A DNA stretch of 64,000 bases from Turnera subulata (GCA_028386065.3 JAKUCV010002172.1:161338-225337); one strand, 5' to 3'; positions 33,864 to 45,258 are shown, counted from the stretch's first letter. Numbers and translations are program-made. The notes: generated by a model from the letters alone, not told the origin.

Positions 33864-34910
33864 GTTGTCCCATAAAAGGCTAAGAAGGGGGAGGGTTGAA
33901 TTAGCTTTTTCTCTTTTTTCGGGTATTCTGTGATTTGGCTCGACCTAGAATCCAAATGTGAAACTTAAATGAAAATGCGAAAATGAAGGCAAAAAAACAA
34001 AGAACACAAGCAATTTAAAGTGTTTCCCCACTCAGGAGTACATCCACTACCTAAAAGTCCCCCCTTTAGGATTTCTAAACTATCCAGTAATTTGGCTTTT
34101 ATAGGCGAGCCAAATAACCTATGATACACAAGTTTTTGCGGGTTGAACTTGCTAAACCTAACCCAAAGCTGAACCTAGCTTTCTCTATCCAACAAGATTA
34201 TCCCCTAATCCTACTGATTACAACCTTTCCCAAGGCAAAGCTTCAAGAGTGACTCACTCAAGAAGTTACACAAATTAAGCACAAGAATATCTTACAAGGT
34301 AAGTTCTTCTTCTCAACGTAGAATCTCTTGAATAGCTAGGTTGATTTGTTGTGAGGCTTCAATCCTCTATTTATAGATTCTAAGGATGGGGAGGAGTGTC
34401 TTCCAATGGCTAGATTGCTTCTAGGTGGCGCACGAGTTGACTTCTTTCTTCATTTAAGAACTGTCAATATTTGGCCGTTGGCTGAACCAGAACTGGTAAT
34501 TACTTGGGCAGAAATTGTCCTTTTAATGTTCAAAAAGTATCCCCAGAAATGGAAGTGAAAGAGGGTGTGAGGACCACTTTTCTGACCGTTAGTTGACTCT
34601 TGGGGAAAAGTAATTCCGTTGCTTTAATTCCACAAAAGTCTGCTACATTTCGGGACCACTTCTTCAACTGCCCAGACAACGACATTTTGGTTCAACGGAA
34701 AAGCCATGCTGAAGCCAAATCTTCACGGTAATTGTTTTCTGCCAGAAAACAAATTTTCTGCAAATGCTTAAGACACAAAAGGGCTTTCCATACTGTTTGT
34801 TAATCATCAAAATAATAACATAGCCATTGAATAATCATCAGAAATGTACCAAATAGGATTAGTCTTAATTAATTACTTAATTAAGCACTTAACACACGTT
34901 TAGGCTAATA
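33864..34910 (-). repeat. 5' LTR of Sire-C
   Basis: 1,047 bp; minus-strand start TATTAGCCTAAACG (TG changed to TA), end GGGACAACA. TATA box at 34367-34376 (minus TATAAATAG). It contains a hairpin of the ATTTGGCT type near 34094-34119. Confidence 0.88.
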
Positions 34911-34915
34911 CACAT

Positions 34916-35278
34916 GATCGCCTGGCCCTGGCCGACTTCCTCACATGGCCGCCACTCCCCATTTGAGCCTTTCCTCAACTTTTTGCGGACCCTACGCCAC
35001 GAAACCAATTTTCCTCCGAGATAAAACCCCTGTATGCATATTTTTTAGTCCAGAATAACAAGAATTGTTACTTGAAATTGAGTGATTACCTGAGTGTTAA
35101 ACATTAATTTTTTGATAAACCGGGATTTGGGGACCAAACCCCATTTTGATTCAATTCCAGAGGCATGGTATCCTACTATGACTAATGAACTTTCCAGGAG
35201 CATGGTGAGCCCAGTTAGTTGATTTTTATTTTTGGGACTGGGAGACTCGGTATAATTGTGAACCAGGGGACACAAATA
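34916..35278 (+). other. Tat-N interior between Sire-C and the 5S-like element
   Basis: Begins with the GC-rich GGCCCTGGCCGACTTCC stretch continuing the minisatellite-like block at 29280-29320. No coding or RNA gene is recognised. Confidence 0.45.
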
Positions 35279-35754
35279 TGACACCCGGGGCTATGAGGGC
35301 GGGAAGTGTACGCCAGTGCCGGGATGAGCATGGACAAGGAGCGGCTTCTAGCAGGCTTCTAGACGGAGGGGCACGCCAATGAACCGAATCCACACCGGAA
35401 TAGGAGAGATCCTAAGACTGTGTAGGGATGGGGCTGCACAGTTGGGGCGATTTCATAATTATATGGGTATGGGACTGTATAATTAAGAATAGCTCAAATG
35501 AAGTGATTTCGAGGTTGTACAGGTATGGGACTGCACAATCGAGAATTGCTTAAACGGTTTGATGGGTACTAACTATATCAACAAGGTGCACCTACCTTTT
35601 CGGAACTCATTCCAGAAGAACTCCAAAGTTAAACGTGCTTGAGTTGGAGCAATTCTATGATGGGTGACCTCCTAGGAAGTTTTCCCTGGAAACATGCGAG
35701 CGAGGACAAAGCATGTTGAAAAGGTCCCGTGTTGGTTTGTAGTGACAGTCGACA
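35279..35754 (+). mobile_element. Cassandra-like LTR (5S-bearing TRIM), probable solo copy
   Basis: It starts near TGACACCCGGGG and ends near GACAGTCGACA. It contains a 5S rRNA-like core followed by GAGGACAAAGCATGTTGAAA and GTGTTGGTTTGTAGTGACAGTC, a layout I associate with Cassandra elements, the TRIM family that carries a 5S promoter in its LTR. No matching second LTR is seen nearby and no clean target duplication was found, so both ends are approximate. It lies in the Tat-N interior; whether it inserted there or was already part of Tat-N is unknown. Confidence 0.55.
35587..35690 (+). promoter_or_regulatory. 5S rRNA-derived internal Pol III promoter
   Basis: AGAACTCCAAAGTTAAACGT matches plant 5S rRNA at most positions, as does GATGGGTGACCTCCTAGGAA (35659-35678), covering the 5S A-box and C-box. 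The part between and the first 30 bases diverge strongly, so it is not a functional 5S gene. It could still bind TFIIIA and recruit Pol III. Confidence 0.75.
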
Positions 35755-36060
35755 AGCTGAGACTTTTCAACTAAGCCCCCTCTTACGGAAAACCATGATT
35801 AGATGATGCCTAGGTCATCATGTCCCACCTTGGGAAAATAAAACCAGGGGCATGATGAGTCCACATTTAGGCAAGGGGCACGACACACCCCACCCCCATC
35901 AAACACACTATGGGACCCGAGTGCGAGAGAGACATGAGCCATAGAAAACCCATCAAATCTGGAAGGCAACCTAGGGGAATGTAATCTAGACCACCTGAAC
36001 CAGTAAGACAATGAGAGAACATAAGATACCGAAGGATGAGACAACTAGGCCATGATAGAA
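35755..36060 (+). other. Tat-N interior, no recognised content
   Basis: About 300 bases between the 5S-like element and the repeat array. No frame, RNA fold or family resemblance that I would defend. Confidence 0.4.
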
Positions 36061-36726
36061 AAGCCGAGGACCCGATCCTTGCAACCCAAAAAGGAATAAA
36101 CCTAGAGCTGGGACCCGGTTCTCGTAAGCCATGAGATGAGAGAATCTAGATAAAAGAAAACCAATAGAAAAACAAAGCCAACCCAATACGAGGGAAACCA
36201 GGGGAGAACAAACTCAAAGCCGAGATCCAGTCCTCGCAAACCATTGAGATGAGGGGACCTAGAAAACCAAGAGAAGAACAAACCAAAGCCGGGACCTAGC
36301 ACCCGCGAATCATTGGATGAGGGAGATTAGATACGAGGAAACCTAGACATGAAAAACCAAGAGAGAACCTAAAGCCGGGACACAGCTCCCACAGACTATG
36401 AGATGAGGGAACCAGGTGAGAAAATCCAAACCTTGTGGGGAGTGAGACAGACCAGACATGAGGGAACCCAGAAAATCAAGAGTTGATATATCCAAAAGCC
36501 GGGATCCAGCACCGATAAACCATGGGATGAGAGAATCCAGATAGACACATATCCAAAAGCCGGGACCCAACTCCTGCAAACCTTGAGAGATACATACCAG
36601 AAGCCGGGACCTAGCTCCCGCAGCCCTTGAGAGATTCATACCCAGAAGTCGGGACCTAGCTCCCCAAACCGTGAGAAACACACATTCAAAAGCCGGGACC
36701 TAGCTCCCGCAAACCTTGAGAAACAC
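36060..36726 (+). repeat. Degenerate array of AAGCCGGGACC...CTCCCGCAAACC units
   Basis: Nine or so units are recognisable near 36105, 36215, 36286, 36372, 36493, 36555, 36601, 36648 and 36691. The spacing shortens from about 100 bp to about 45 bp towards the right, as if the distal part had been re-amplified. Tat/Ogre elements often carry tandem repeats between coding region and PPT. Confidence 0.75.
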
Positions 36727-37000
36727 TGAGTACCCCAGGGAGGACGATAAAATCCCTAGTTAGCAAAGATGAGATGATTCTTTGTTGGCAACCCGATAGA
36801 TGAGATGATTCTATCATAGACAAACTGAGTATCCCAGGGAGGACGATAAATTACCTAGTTAGGAAAGATGAGATGATTCTTTGTTGCCGACCTGATAGAT
36901 GAGATGATTCTGTCACAAATAAACTGAGTCCCTTAAGGAGGGCGATAAGCCTTAAAATATTAGGATGAGATGATTCCCAAAACCCCCAGATGAGATGATT
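36727..37000 (+). repeat. ~101-bp tandem repeat with GATGAGATGATTC core
   Basis: Two close units begin at about 36727 and 36828 (TGAGTAYCCCAGGGAGGACG), each containing GATGAGATGATTCT twice; a third degenerate unit starts near 36925. Nearby text (36960-37010) repeats the GATGAGATGATTC core again. Confidence 0.8.
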
Positions 37001-37118
37001 CCTGAACTGGAGTACGGGGTGCTCCAACCATTGGCATACACTATTCACATCAATTCATTCAAATTTGGTCGTTCTTTTTTTCTTGCATTGTTTCGTCCTT
37101 AGTTTCTATTGACTCATC

Positions 37119-37131
37119 AACGAGGGGCATT
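37119..37131 (+). promoter_or_regulatory. Polypurine tract of Tat-N
   Basis: AACGAGGGGCATT lies directly before the 3' LTR start. It is short and interrupted, but in the required place. Confidence 0.55.
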
Positions 37132-38484
37132 TATAAACATCCAAATTTCACCCACGAATGTTCTTCTAATTTGGATTTTGAACATGCTTGAGCTTCAGGA
37201 TTAATGAGATGATTTGGTCTTGGGTTAGGGCATGGCAGAAATTTAACTTAGTAGAATAAATATATTTTGATAAATCTTAGGAAAAAAATATGCTAAGGTC
37301 TAAATGCACTAAAATATATTATTTCATTGCTTGGGCTTTCCTATTTAATTTTAACCCAATTATATTGAGATGATTTATTTTTCGGTTAGAAATGAATGTA
37401 GGAGCCCAAGTTAATGACATAATTTTTCTAGAGTTGAATAGCCCATAAACACATAACTTACAGACCAATTTTAGCTCTGATTTTCGTGGAAATCAGAGTT
37501 AAATCATCTTTTAATGATGAATGTGTTTTTGGTAAGATTTGAGCATAAAATGGGGACCTAATGTGTAATCAATTAATTAGGAGAAGATTGAGAGGAGTAT
37601 TAATCAAGAAAAAAGGTGATTCTGGATTAATTAGGGGTTAATTACGCGGTGCGATCAAATTAAAGAGGAATTAAGGGAAACCGAGAGCAAAACTAGGAAA
37701 GAACGGGGCAAAGCGGGGGTGCCAGGCGTCCATGGTGGGATAACCGTTGGGTCCTGGTGGCCATCCAACCCATTACTACTGGCCCTGGCAGCTTTGGTTC
37801 CCGTAAATGCCCGATTCCCCTGATGTTCGCCCCTAATTTGATTCTACACGGTTTTGGCCCAGAATTTTGGTTGAGATCTTGGTTATTAAGTAGGTCCACG
37901 CCCCTATACTCCCTAGAACACTATAAATAGGGCCTCCTATTGACATTGTAAGGGGATCTCTCATTACACACACACCCCCACAAGCTTTGTTACTTTAAAA
38001 AGCTCTACTTCTCCAAGCCTAGAAAACCTTTCTATAGGCAGAAACTCTGGAGGAATTTTGTGGGTAACATCAATAAGGAGGCAGCAAGGGTAGACCAAGA
38101 GCGAATCAACCATTGAGCTAAGAAGTGAGAAGAAAGTGGGTGCACAGTCCAACCCAAACCAAAGAGCTAGAGGAGGGCTACAAGAGGTAATACTAAACCC
38201 TTTTGTGTTTATTCTTTGTTGAGGATTTGAAGATGATATTCATGATGTCAGTGTTGTGATGTCATGGATAAGAACTACATGGGCTTTGAACCCGGTCGCC
38301 AGGGTACGTACGTGGTCTCTAGTGGTGGAGACCTAAGCCCAATTATTTTATTCTTTCTTTTTGTTTCAATTTCCTTTTGTTACTTCTATGTGAATTGTTT
38401 CCACACAACACACACTAGCACAAGGCATGCTTACGTTCTTAAATTGCACAAAGTTTCGCCCCAACACGGATGGGTGCCTAACAC

Positions 38485-39850
38485 TAATGTGTAAAAATCT
38501 GCAAGCGCACAGATCGTAGTAGCACACAAGGTCGTATCCACATGGACTAGGCAAAATAACTATTCAACAGACACACTCTGTTAGACTGAAAACAGTAAAG
38601 AAACAGTGACTTGGAGACTATAATTGTAAATCGTAATAAACAATAAAATAAACAATGGTAATCTATAAATAATAGGAAAAGATCAGATTATAGAAGGTCT
38701 ATATCAATCGGGGTTCACTACTCTATCCTTCTATTGCTTAATTATCCTCAAGATTCTGCTAACAGGGTGACTCTGTTCCGTGTCCGCGAATGAGGCAACA
38801 CTGTTCGCTAAAAATCTACAGCCTTCTACTCGTTTTCTTGTTGGGTAACAACCTAGGGTGAAATTATTGACTTTTGGAGGTATAACTTCGTCTCAGAGGT
38901 CAATCTTACAACTATCGTGGATCAAACCTATTCCTAAGAGCAATGATGTTTTGTGTTTTTACTAATTCCACAATAATCCTTTACCTTTCAGTTTCAAGAT
39001 CAAGGTTGATTTTCCAGAATTAAACTTCTCCTGTCGGTACCTGATTTAATTCCTAAGGCATGTAATAAAGGTGATCAAGCTTCAAACTTGAATAAAACAC
39101 ACATAAATCATTCAAGAACATGAATAAAAAAACTGTTCGAGGAGTAATTAAATCATAGAAAGAGTTGAGTAGCTACATCCCTCTTGATCTAGAAAAGAGA
39201 ATTAGTTCATAATAAAATAGCAAACAAGCATGGAGGATTTATTCATGTTACAAATCGAAACTAGGAAGACAAAAAGATAACACAACAGGGCTTCTTCTCC
39301 ACCTGCTGCTGTCGACAATAAAAGCCAGAGAAAAGTCCCCTTTTGCTGCCGCTGATTCTTCGTTTTATTATAGTGAAACCCTAGACTTAAATGTCTAGAA
39401 TCTAGCTAAAACAACTAAAAAGTAGGAATTAATTTATTCGAGGAGTTCTCCTTCTTCTTAGCGCAACAAAAGCGTCTTTTATTTCCTTAGGAGTAGCAGC
39501 ATGTCGGTGCCACTTTATTAATTGGCCAACAAGTAATCCTTCTGTTGCATGGATTATAAGGCTCCAGGTTCTGGTCTACTGGTATCAACGGTTTGACGTC
39601 GTTGAAAATTCGTTGTCAAGAAATCTTCATGAATTGGCTCCAAACTTTCCAGAATTCTTCAAAGGGCTTCAATTCTTCGAAAATCAAGCCATTTTACAAC
39701 AAAAGGTACCTGAAAGCAGAAATTAATAAGTGGAAGCGAAACTAGTGGAAAACAAGCTAAAACTATAAATAACATGCATAATCTTAAATAAATGCTTGGC
39801 CAAAGGAGTATTTTATGCTCAAAATTGGTATATGATATGCACACATATCA
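38485..39850 (-). repeat. 3' LTR of Ath-D
   Basis: 1,366 bp. On the minus strand it starts TGATATGTGTGCATATCA and is preceded by a purine-rich GGTTTGGGGTAATT (39851-39864), the likely PPT. Confidence 0.87.
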
Positions 39851-41825
39851 AATTACCCCAAACCTGAACTTTTGCTTGTCCCCAAGCAAAACTAAACATG
39901 AAAAAGCAAGGGAAAAGATAAGACATGCACACGGATGTTGTCCATTCAAACTTGTACTGGCGTGACCCTGTTCAAATGTAACCTTAGAAAAATCTACCTT
40001 TGAAAAGTTTGCTCATAAAAATCTCAGGTCTAAAGCTCACCAAATTACACACAATCAAGATTCAAATTCCTTCACAAACATTCAATCCTACTAGTCCTTC
40101 AAAAAATATGCTTAGAAATCGAACAATTAGAAACAATATCCCATAGGCAACTCAAAACACTCATCTCCACTAATGGAAACAAATCAATAATCGGAGATCA
40201 ATAGGGCTTAATAAAGGATTGAAACGAGGTTAGGTTTGTGTGTGAATGAAGGGGAAACAGTGTTCAAAAGTTTGTCAAATTACTGAATCCAAATCTTGCA
40301 AAATTATAGCAACTTGATTTGTCAACAGACTGACCCTGTTCAGTCGGCAGTAATGGTCTTTGAGTAATGTGCCTGCTCAACTCAGATGCACACATTTTTT
40401 TTGTTTTTTTTTCGTATTTCATGTTTTCCTGTCTTTTTTTTTTCATTTTTTCTTCTTTTTTTGTGTGTGGAGTGAGCAGGGAACATGCTGCTTCAGCAAG
40501 TGTTCTCTTCACAAAAATTTTAAACAGGGCGAGTCTGTTGGATTTGAAATTTTCGGTTTAATGCTCTTAGTGAAATACTGTGTAAGTGTTTAGAATCAAT
40601 AATATTGACATAAGAGTATGGGTTAAATTCAAATAAAAATATGCACTGATCAGGCATAAGATGGTCATGTAAGTGGCTGCAATGGTGTGAGGTGGTTGTT
40701 GTGGACAACAAAAGAATGTATGACCATCTAAAGTAGGCTGAAAGGGTCTAGCAAGGGATATATTGATCAAGGGTACGTAGGCTAAGGTTTATATGTGAGT
40801 GAAAATCAAAGATGGCCTAAATCATGCCTCTAGTCAAGATTGTGCTAAAAATTTTGCCTCAATGAAAGTGTAAGAGGTGTTCTAGGATAATTGTTTCCTT
40901 TGAAGTTTTTGAGAATTTCTAAACTATTCAAATCCTAAGGACATGATTTTGGTTAAATATGATCTAGAATCATAATTATCATGTGGTACAGAGTGTCTAC
41001 TTAAGGACCTGATTCAGTGTAAGTTCAAAAATAGATAAAAGAAAAGTCTTTCCAATGCTAAATTAACGCAAGCAGAACTGAACAGAGTCACACCGTACAA
41101 ACCGAAATATGCACACATCCATAATAATAATATAAAATCATTTGGCCCATGCAACATAAGTTCATGCATAAAATAAACAACGCCATAAATTGCAAATTTG
41201 CACCCCCAAACCTAAATGGAACAGTGTCCACACTGGACCAAAATAAACACCAAGAGGGGTGCAAAGCAACAAACAAATAAATAAGAAACACAGAAAGCAA
41301 TAAAGGAGCTAGTATATGACAAGAAAGGACACCCCCAAACCTAAAGATTAGCTTATGTAGTAGATAAGGGTGGGAATTGGTGGGCTAAGGATCACAATAC
41401 ATAACACTAAAATGTGAATAGAGTGATGTTGTTGAATGGGGGTGTTCGTGTATTATAAAGTGTGTGCGAAGAAACACCAAATATAGCACAACAAAAATAA
41501 CAGGGAATAAAATATGAAGGAAAAGAAATGCTTCTCTAGAATTTTTTTGCTAGTGAAGTGCTCCTGCATTGATTTTTTCCAATGCCCTTGTGTCATGTCT
41601 CTCCTCTTTCTCCCATTTTTTTGGTTTTTTTCCTACAAAATAAAAAAAATAAAAGTAAAAGAAAATTGCATAAAGTGAAAATTGCCTCCTAAACTCTCAG
41701 GTTGCCTCTTGAGCAGCGCTTCTTTAACGTCGTCTTAGTTGGACTCCCTTCCGTTTAAGTAATGGGAGGGTCTCAGAGCAACAGAATCACTCTATTGTAC
41801 ATTGTATCTCTTGGGTCATACGGCT
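39851..41825 (-). other. Ath-D 3' untranslated region
   Basis: Non-coding. On the minus strand it holds the AAGCAAAAGTTCAGGTTTGG block near the PPT, repeated GGTTTGGGGGTG blocks (about 41205, 41340) and, after the pol relic, a GAAGCGCTGCTCAAGAGGCA motif (about 41705) known to follow pol in Athila/Tat-type elements. T-rich runs at 40395-40460 give spurious frames. Confidence 0.6.
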
Positions 41826-41941
41826 AAAGTAACTGTCCAATGACCCTGAATGGTTCAAGCTCGCCATCAATTGACTCCACTACTCTATGAGGAAGGACTT
41901 GGACCACTAGTTGGAATCTTTGTTTTAGGTCATAGTCATCA
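41826..41941 (-). pseudogene. Integrase C-terminal relic of Ath-D
   Basis: Minus strand reads LVVQVLPHRVVESIDGELEP then FRVIGQLL-stop-PYD. This fits the conserved Gypsy integrase tail (…V..VFPHGAVEI.....FKVNGQRLKPY). Its direct succession to the protease region shows that RT, RNase H and most of integrase were removed by one internal deletion near 41945-41990. Confidence 0.65.
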
Positions 41942-41971
41942 ACAGGGTCACTCTATGACAGAATGTCAAAC

Positions 41972-42577
41972 TTATAAACTAGCTGGATGGTTCCTGATAT
42001 GTCCCCTTGGATCAAGCAAGTATATTTTGGAGCTTTTTGGCTCCTCTTGTTCTGCACCATCTATAAGGGAAGTCAATAGTGCATCGATTAGGTCACAGAG
42101 TGGGCCTTCTTGTTCAGTCTCTTTTGCTAGCATGTTCGTTAACGCATCAACTCGATAGCACATGTTTGCACTGAGTTCGTTCCTAGCAGCCTCTGGAATG
42201 TTGAACTCCACTGAATCAGTGCCAACCTTGAGGGTCAGCTTCCCTTGTGCACAATCAGTCATTGCTCCTGTGGTTGCAAGGAAAGGTCTCCCCAATATGA
42301 TGGGAGTATCCGAATCAGCCCCCATCTCCATGACTACAAAATCTGTAGGAATTCTCAAGTTTCCAACCCGAACTGAGACATCTTCGAGGATCTTTATAGG
42401 ATGTTTGATGCTTCAATCAACTAGCTGCAGGGTCATCTTGGTGGGTTTCAAGTCTCCAATTGACATTTTCTTAGCAAGGGACATAGGAATTAAGCTGACA
42501 CTTGCCCCCAAGTCACACAAAGCTTTATTAATTTTTAGAGTGTCAACAATAAATTGAATTGAGAAACTCCCTAGGAC
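41972..42577 (-). pseudogene. Ath-D aspartic protease region
   Basis: Reads VLGSFSIQFIVDTLKINKAL then CDLGASVSLIPMSLAKKM, the Athila-type protease loop in which D-L-G replaces D-T-G, a stop at about 42410, then DSDTPIILGRPFLATTGAM (the flap/ILG motif) and a linker to 41972. The protease would process Gag-Pol. Stops disable it. Confidence 0.85.
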
Positions 42578-44165
42578 CTACCTCTTTTCTGGAAACTTCT
42601 GCATGATGAGTGCACTGCACTCTTCGGTCGTGGGCACCATTTCAGCATCCTCAATGGCTCTCTTCTTGGACACAAGATCTTTCAGGAACTTAGCATAGCT
42701 CAGCATCTCACTAATCACCTCTGTAAAGGGGAGATTAATGCACACTTTCTTCAACTTCTCCACAAAAACTTCTGAAATATGGCATCAAGCTTGGTATTTT
42801 CGTAAACTTCGGGGTATGAAAGAGGAGGCATATATGGCTGCACTTCTATTTTTTCTTCGACCTTTTCCTTCCCTTTAGATGTCTGTTGTTGTTGCTTTTC
42901 AGCTGTCAAACCAGTTCCTTCATTCTTTTCTACTGTAGGTTGGCGAACATGGTCACTCTGTTGCACTAGCTGCAGTTCCTTGTCACTGCGCAGAGAAACG
43001 GCCTTGCGCTGTTCCCTAGGATTTTCCTCCAGCTAACCTGGTAGCTTTCCTTGAGTGTTCCTGAGTTGTTGGGCATGCTGGGCCATCAGGTTGTCAAGAA
43101 TTTTTTAGTGGGCCTTGATTTGTTGCACATCTTCTGCCAACTTGTTCTGAGAATCTATGATAGCCTTTAGCATGCTCATCATGTCTTGAGGAGGGTTTTG
43201 CTGTTGATTTCTTTGGTACTATTGCTGCCCCTAATTATATGGTAGAGATTACTGATAATGTTGATTGCCCCTTTGCTGGTATGGAACCGATTGCCTATTG
43301 ATATAATTTGCCTCTGTGGTCATCAATTGCGGGCATTCTTGGAAAGAATGAGCACCATTGCTGGCTTTACTTCTCAAGACGGCTTCTGCAACAGATTTAA
43401 CGATCATCTTGTCGAATTCGCTGCCCATCTCTTTAATCTGGTGCTGCATGGCTGCCATCCCTGCTTTGATTTTTTGAAAAATGTCAAGCTGTTGGACACC
43501 AGGTGGGTTCCTATTGGTGGTTTCATTAGCCAAATTCTCCATCAGCTGGCAAGCATCGGGATAGAGCTTAGTCAAGAAATTTCCTCCTGCAGTAGAATTC
43601 AAGGTAGACTTCCCTGCAGGCATTGCCGTATCATAAAATGTTTGCAACAATACCAATGGTCGAACAAAGTGATTCGGGCACCTTGCTATCAAATTCTGAT
43701 ACCTATCCCAAGCTTCCTTAAGGGATTCATCACTTCTTTGCTTGAATCCTACAATCTCTAACTGAAGTTGATCTGCTTGACCGTTGCGAAATACTTCTTC
43801 AAGAATGCAGTCTCCATTTTGGACCAGGAGTGGATGCTATTTGCAGGAAGGCTAGACAACCACTTTTGAGCTTTATCCCTCAATGAGTAAGGAAATACGC
43901 GGAGCCGCTTGGCATCTTCGCTGTAATCCCTAATCTTAACAGTGTCACAATGCTGGAGGAAATTGTGCAAGTGTTGGTGCGGGTTCTCTAATTGTGAGCC
44001 ACCAAAAGTTCGATTCTCAATGAGTTGGATGAGGCTCGGTTTTGAGCTCGTAGTGAGTTGTTGTTATATCAGGTTGCACATGGGATAACTCCTGGTCTTA
44101 ATCCCACGTGCCAGCAGCTCATTCATAGGCACGGTGTTCAGCTCATCATCCTCAATGGCAGCCAT
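42578..44165 (-). pseudogene. Ath-D Gag
   Basis: ATG on the minus strand at 44165 (MAAIEDDELNTVPMNELLAR), a stop at 44064, then HNFLQHCDTVKIRDYSEDAK and WLSSLPANSIHSWSKMETAF, the hallmark of retrotransposon gag in Athila/Gypsy. A further frame 43692-43249 holds RCPNHFVRPLVLLQTFYDT and AMQHQIKEMGSEFDKMI. The C-terminal part before protease is seen at 42763-42578 (LPFTEVISEMLSYAKFLKD). Several frameshifts and stops make it non-functional. Confidence 0.87.
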
Positions 44166-44423
44166 TGGAACACGAACAAGGACCAGTGCTGCTCTGTCCA
44201 CTTGCAAGTGTTTCTGACGGAGTGACACTGTCTGGAGCCTTTTACAAATTATGTGATTGAGATCGAAGGAGAGATTCAGCATCAGTAATAGAGATGAGTT
44301 CAGGACTCTTACGAAGAGTTCCAGAGCTCATATAACCTGAAACATGAAACTTAGAAAAGAAACGGGTAAAATAAAAATAAAAGCCTAATGAAATAAATCA
44401 GTAATTAATTATTTTACGCTAGC

Positions 44424-44440
44424 CCCCAGCAACGGTGCCA
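44424..44440 (-). promoter_or_regulatory. Primer binding site of Ath-D
   Basis: Minus strand TGGCACCGTTGCTGGGG, six bases from the LTR. It differs at two positions from TGGCGCCGTTGCCGGGG, the form common in plant Gypsy elements. Confidence 0.8.
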
Positions 44441-44446
44441 AAAACT

Positions 44447-45258
44447 TGATGTGTAAAAATCTGTAAGCGCATAGATCGTAGTAGCACACAAGGTCATATC
44501 CACAAGAACTAGGAAAAATAACTAATCAACAGACTCACTCCGTTAGGCTGAAAACAGTAAAAAAATAGTGATTCAGAGATTATAATTGTAAATCGTAATA
44601 AACAACAAAATAAACGATGGTAACTGTAAATAATAGGAAAAGATCAGATTATAGAAGGTCTAAATCAATCGGGGTTCACTTCTCTATCCTTTTATGCCCT
44701 AATTATCCTCCAAATTCTGCTAACAGGGTGACTCTATTTTGTGTTCCCTTTTGCTGCTGCCGATTCTTTTTTTTATTATAGTGAAACCCTAGACTTAAAT
44801 TCCTAGAATCCTGCTAAGACAACTAAAAAGTAGAAATTAATTTCTTCTAGGAGTTCTCCTTCATTTTGACACAGCAAAAGCGTCTTTTATTTCCTTAGGA
44901 GTAGTAGCAAGTCGGTGCCACTTTATTAACTGGCCAACAAGTAATCCTTCTGTTGCATGGATTATAAGGCACTAGGTTCTGGTCCGCGGGTTTCAACGGT
45001 GTGACGCCGTTGAAAACTCATCGTCAATAAATCTTCATGAATTGCCTCCAAACTTTCCAGATTTCTTCAAATGGCTTCAATTCCTTGGAAATCAAGCCAT
45101 TTTGCAACAAAAGGTACCTGAAGGCATAAAATAGTAAGTGGAAGCGAAACTAGTGGAAAACAAGCTGAAACTATAAATAACATGCATGATCTTAACAAAA
45201 TGCATGGCCAAAGGAGTATTTTACGCTCTAAATTAGTATATGATATGCACACATATCA
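44447..45258 (-). repeat. 5' LTR of Ath-D with a ~550-bp internal deletion
   Basis: 812 bp against 1,366 bp for its partner. The two align at both ends; the stretch equivalent to about 38785-39337 is missing, joined at GACTCTATTTTGTGTTCCC / TTTTGCTGC (about 44730-44752). Confidence 0.85.

Larger units (their letters stand above)
29323..34910 (-). mobile_element. Sire-C, Sirevirus-like Copia deletion derivative in Tat-N
   Basis: 5,588 bp with perfect target duplication CACAT (29318-29322, 34911-34915). On the minus strand: 5' LTR 34910-33864, PBS, gag, protease, integrase, then the sequence passes straight from the start of RT into the 3' LTR (30388-29323). RT core, RNase H, 3' ORF and PPT are gone. 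Gag and integrase are better preserved than in Sire-B. Confidence 0.92.
38485..45258 (-). mobile_element. Ath-D, Athila-like Gypsy deletion derivative
   Basis: LTRs run from TGATATGTG to ACACATCA on the minus strand; flanks AACAC (38480-38484) and ATCAC (45259-45263) are a target duplication with one change. The PBS next to the right LTR (TGGCACCGTTGCTGGGG) is of the Athila/Gypsy type. Gag and protease remain, then a short integrase C-terminus; RT, RNase H and integrase core are deleted. The 5' LTR is about 550 bp shorter than the 3' LTR. Confidence 0.88.

Noticed and set aside
35587..35690. A functional 5S rRNA gene
   Set aside because: Only the internal promoter parts match; the 5' third and the middle have diverged too far, and no terminator-flanked 120-bp gene is visible.
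36727..37000. CRISPR-like array
   Set aside because: The repeats are contiguous and degenerate without unique spacers, and the context is a plant retrotransposon.
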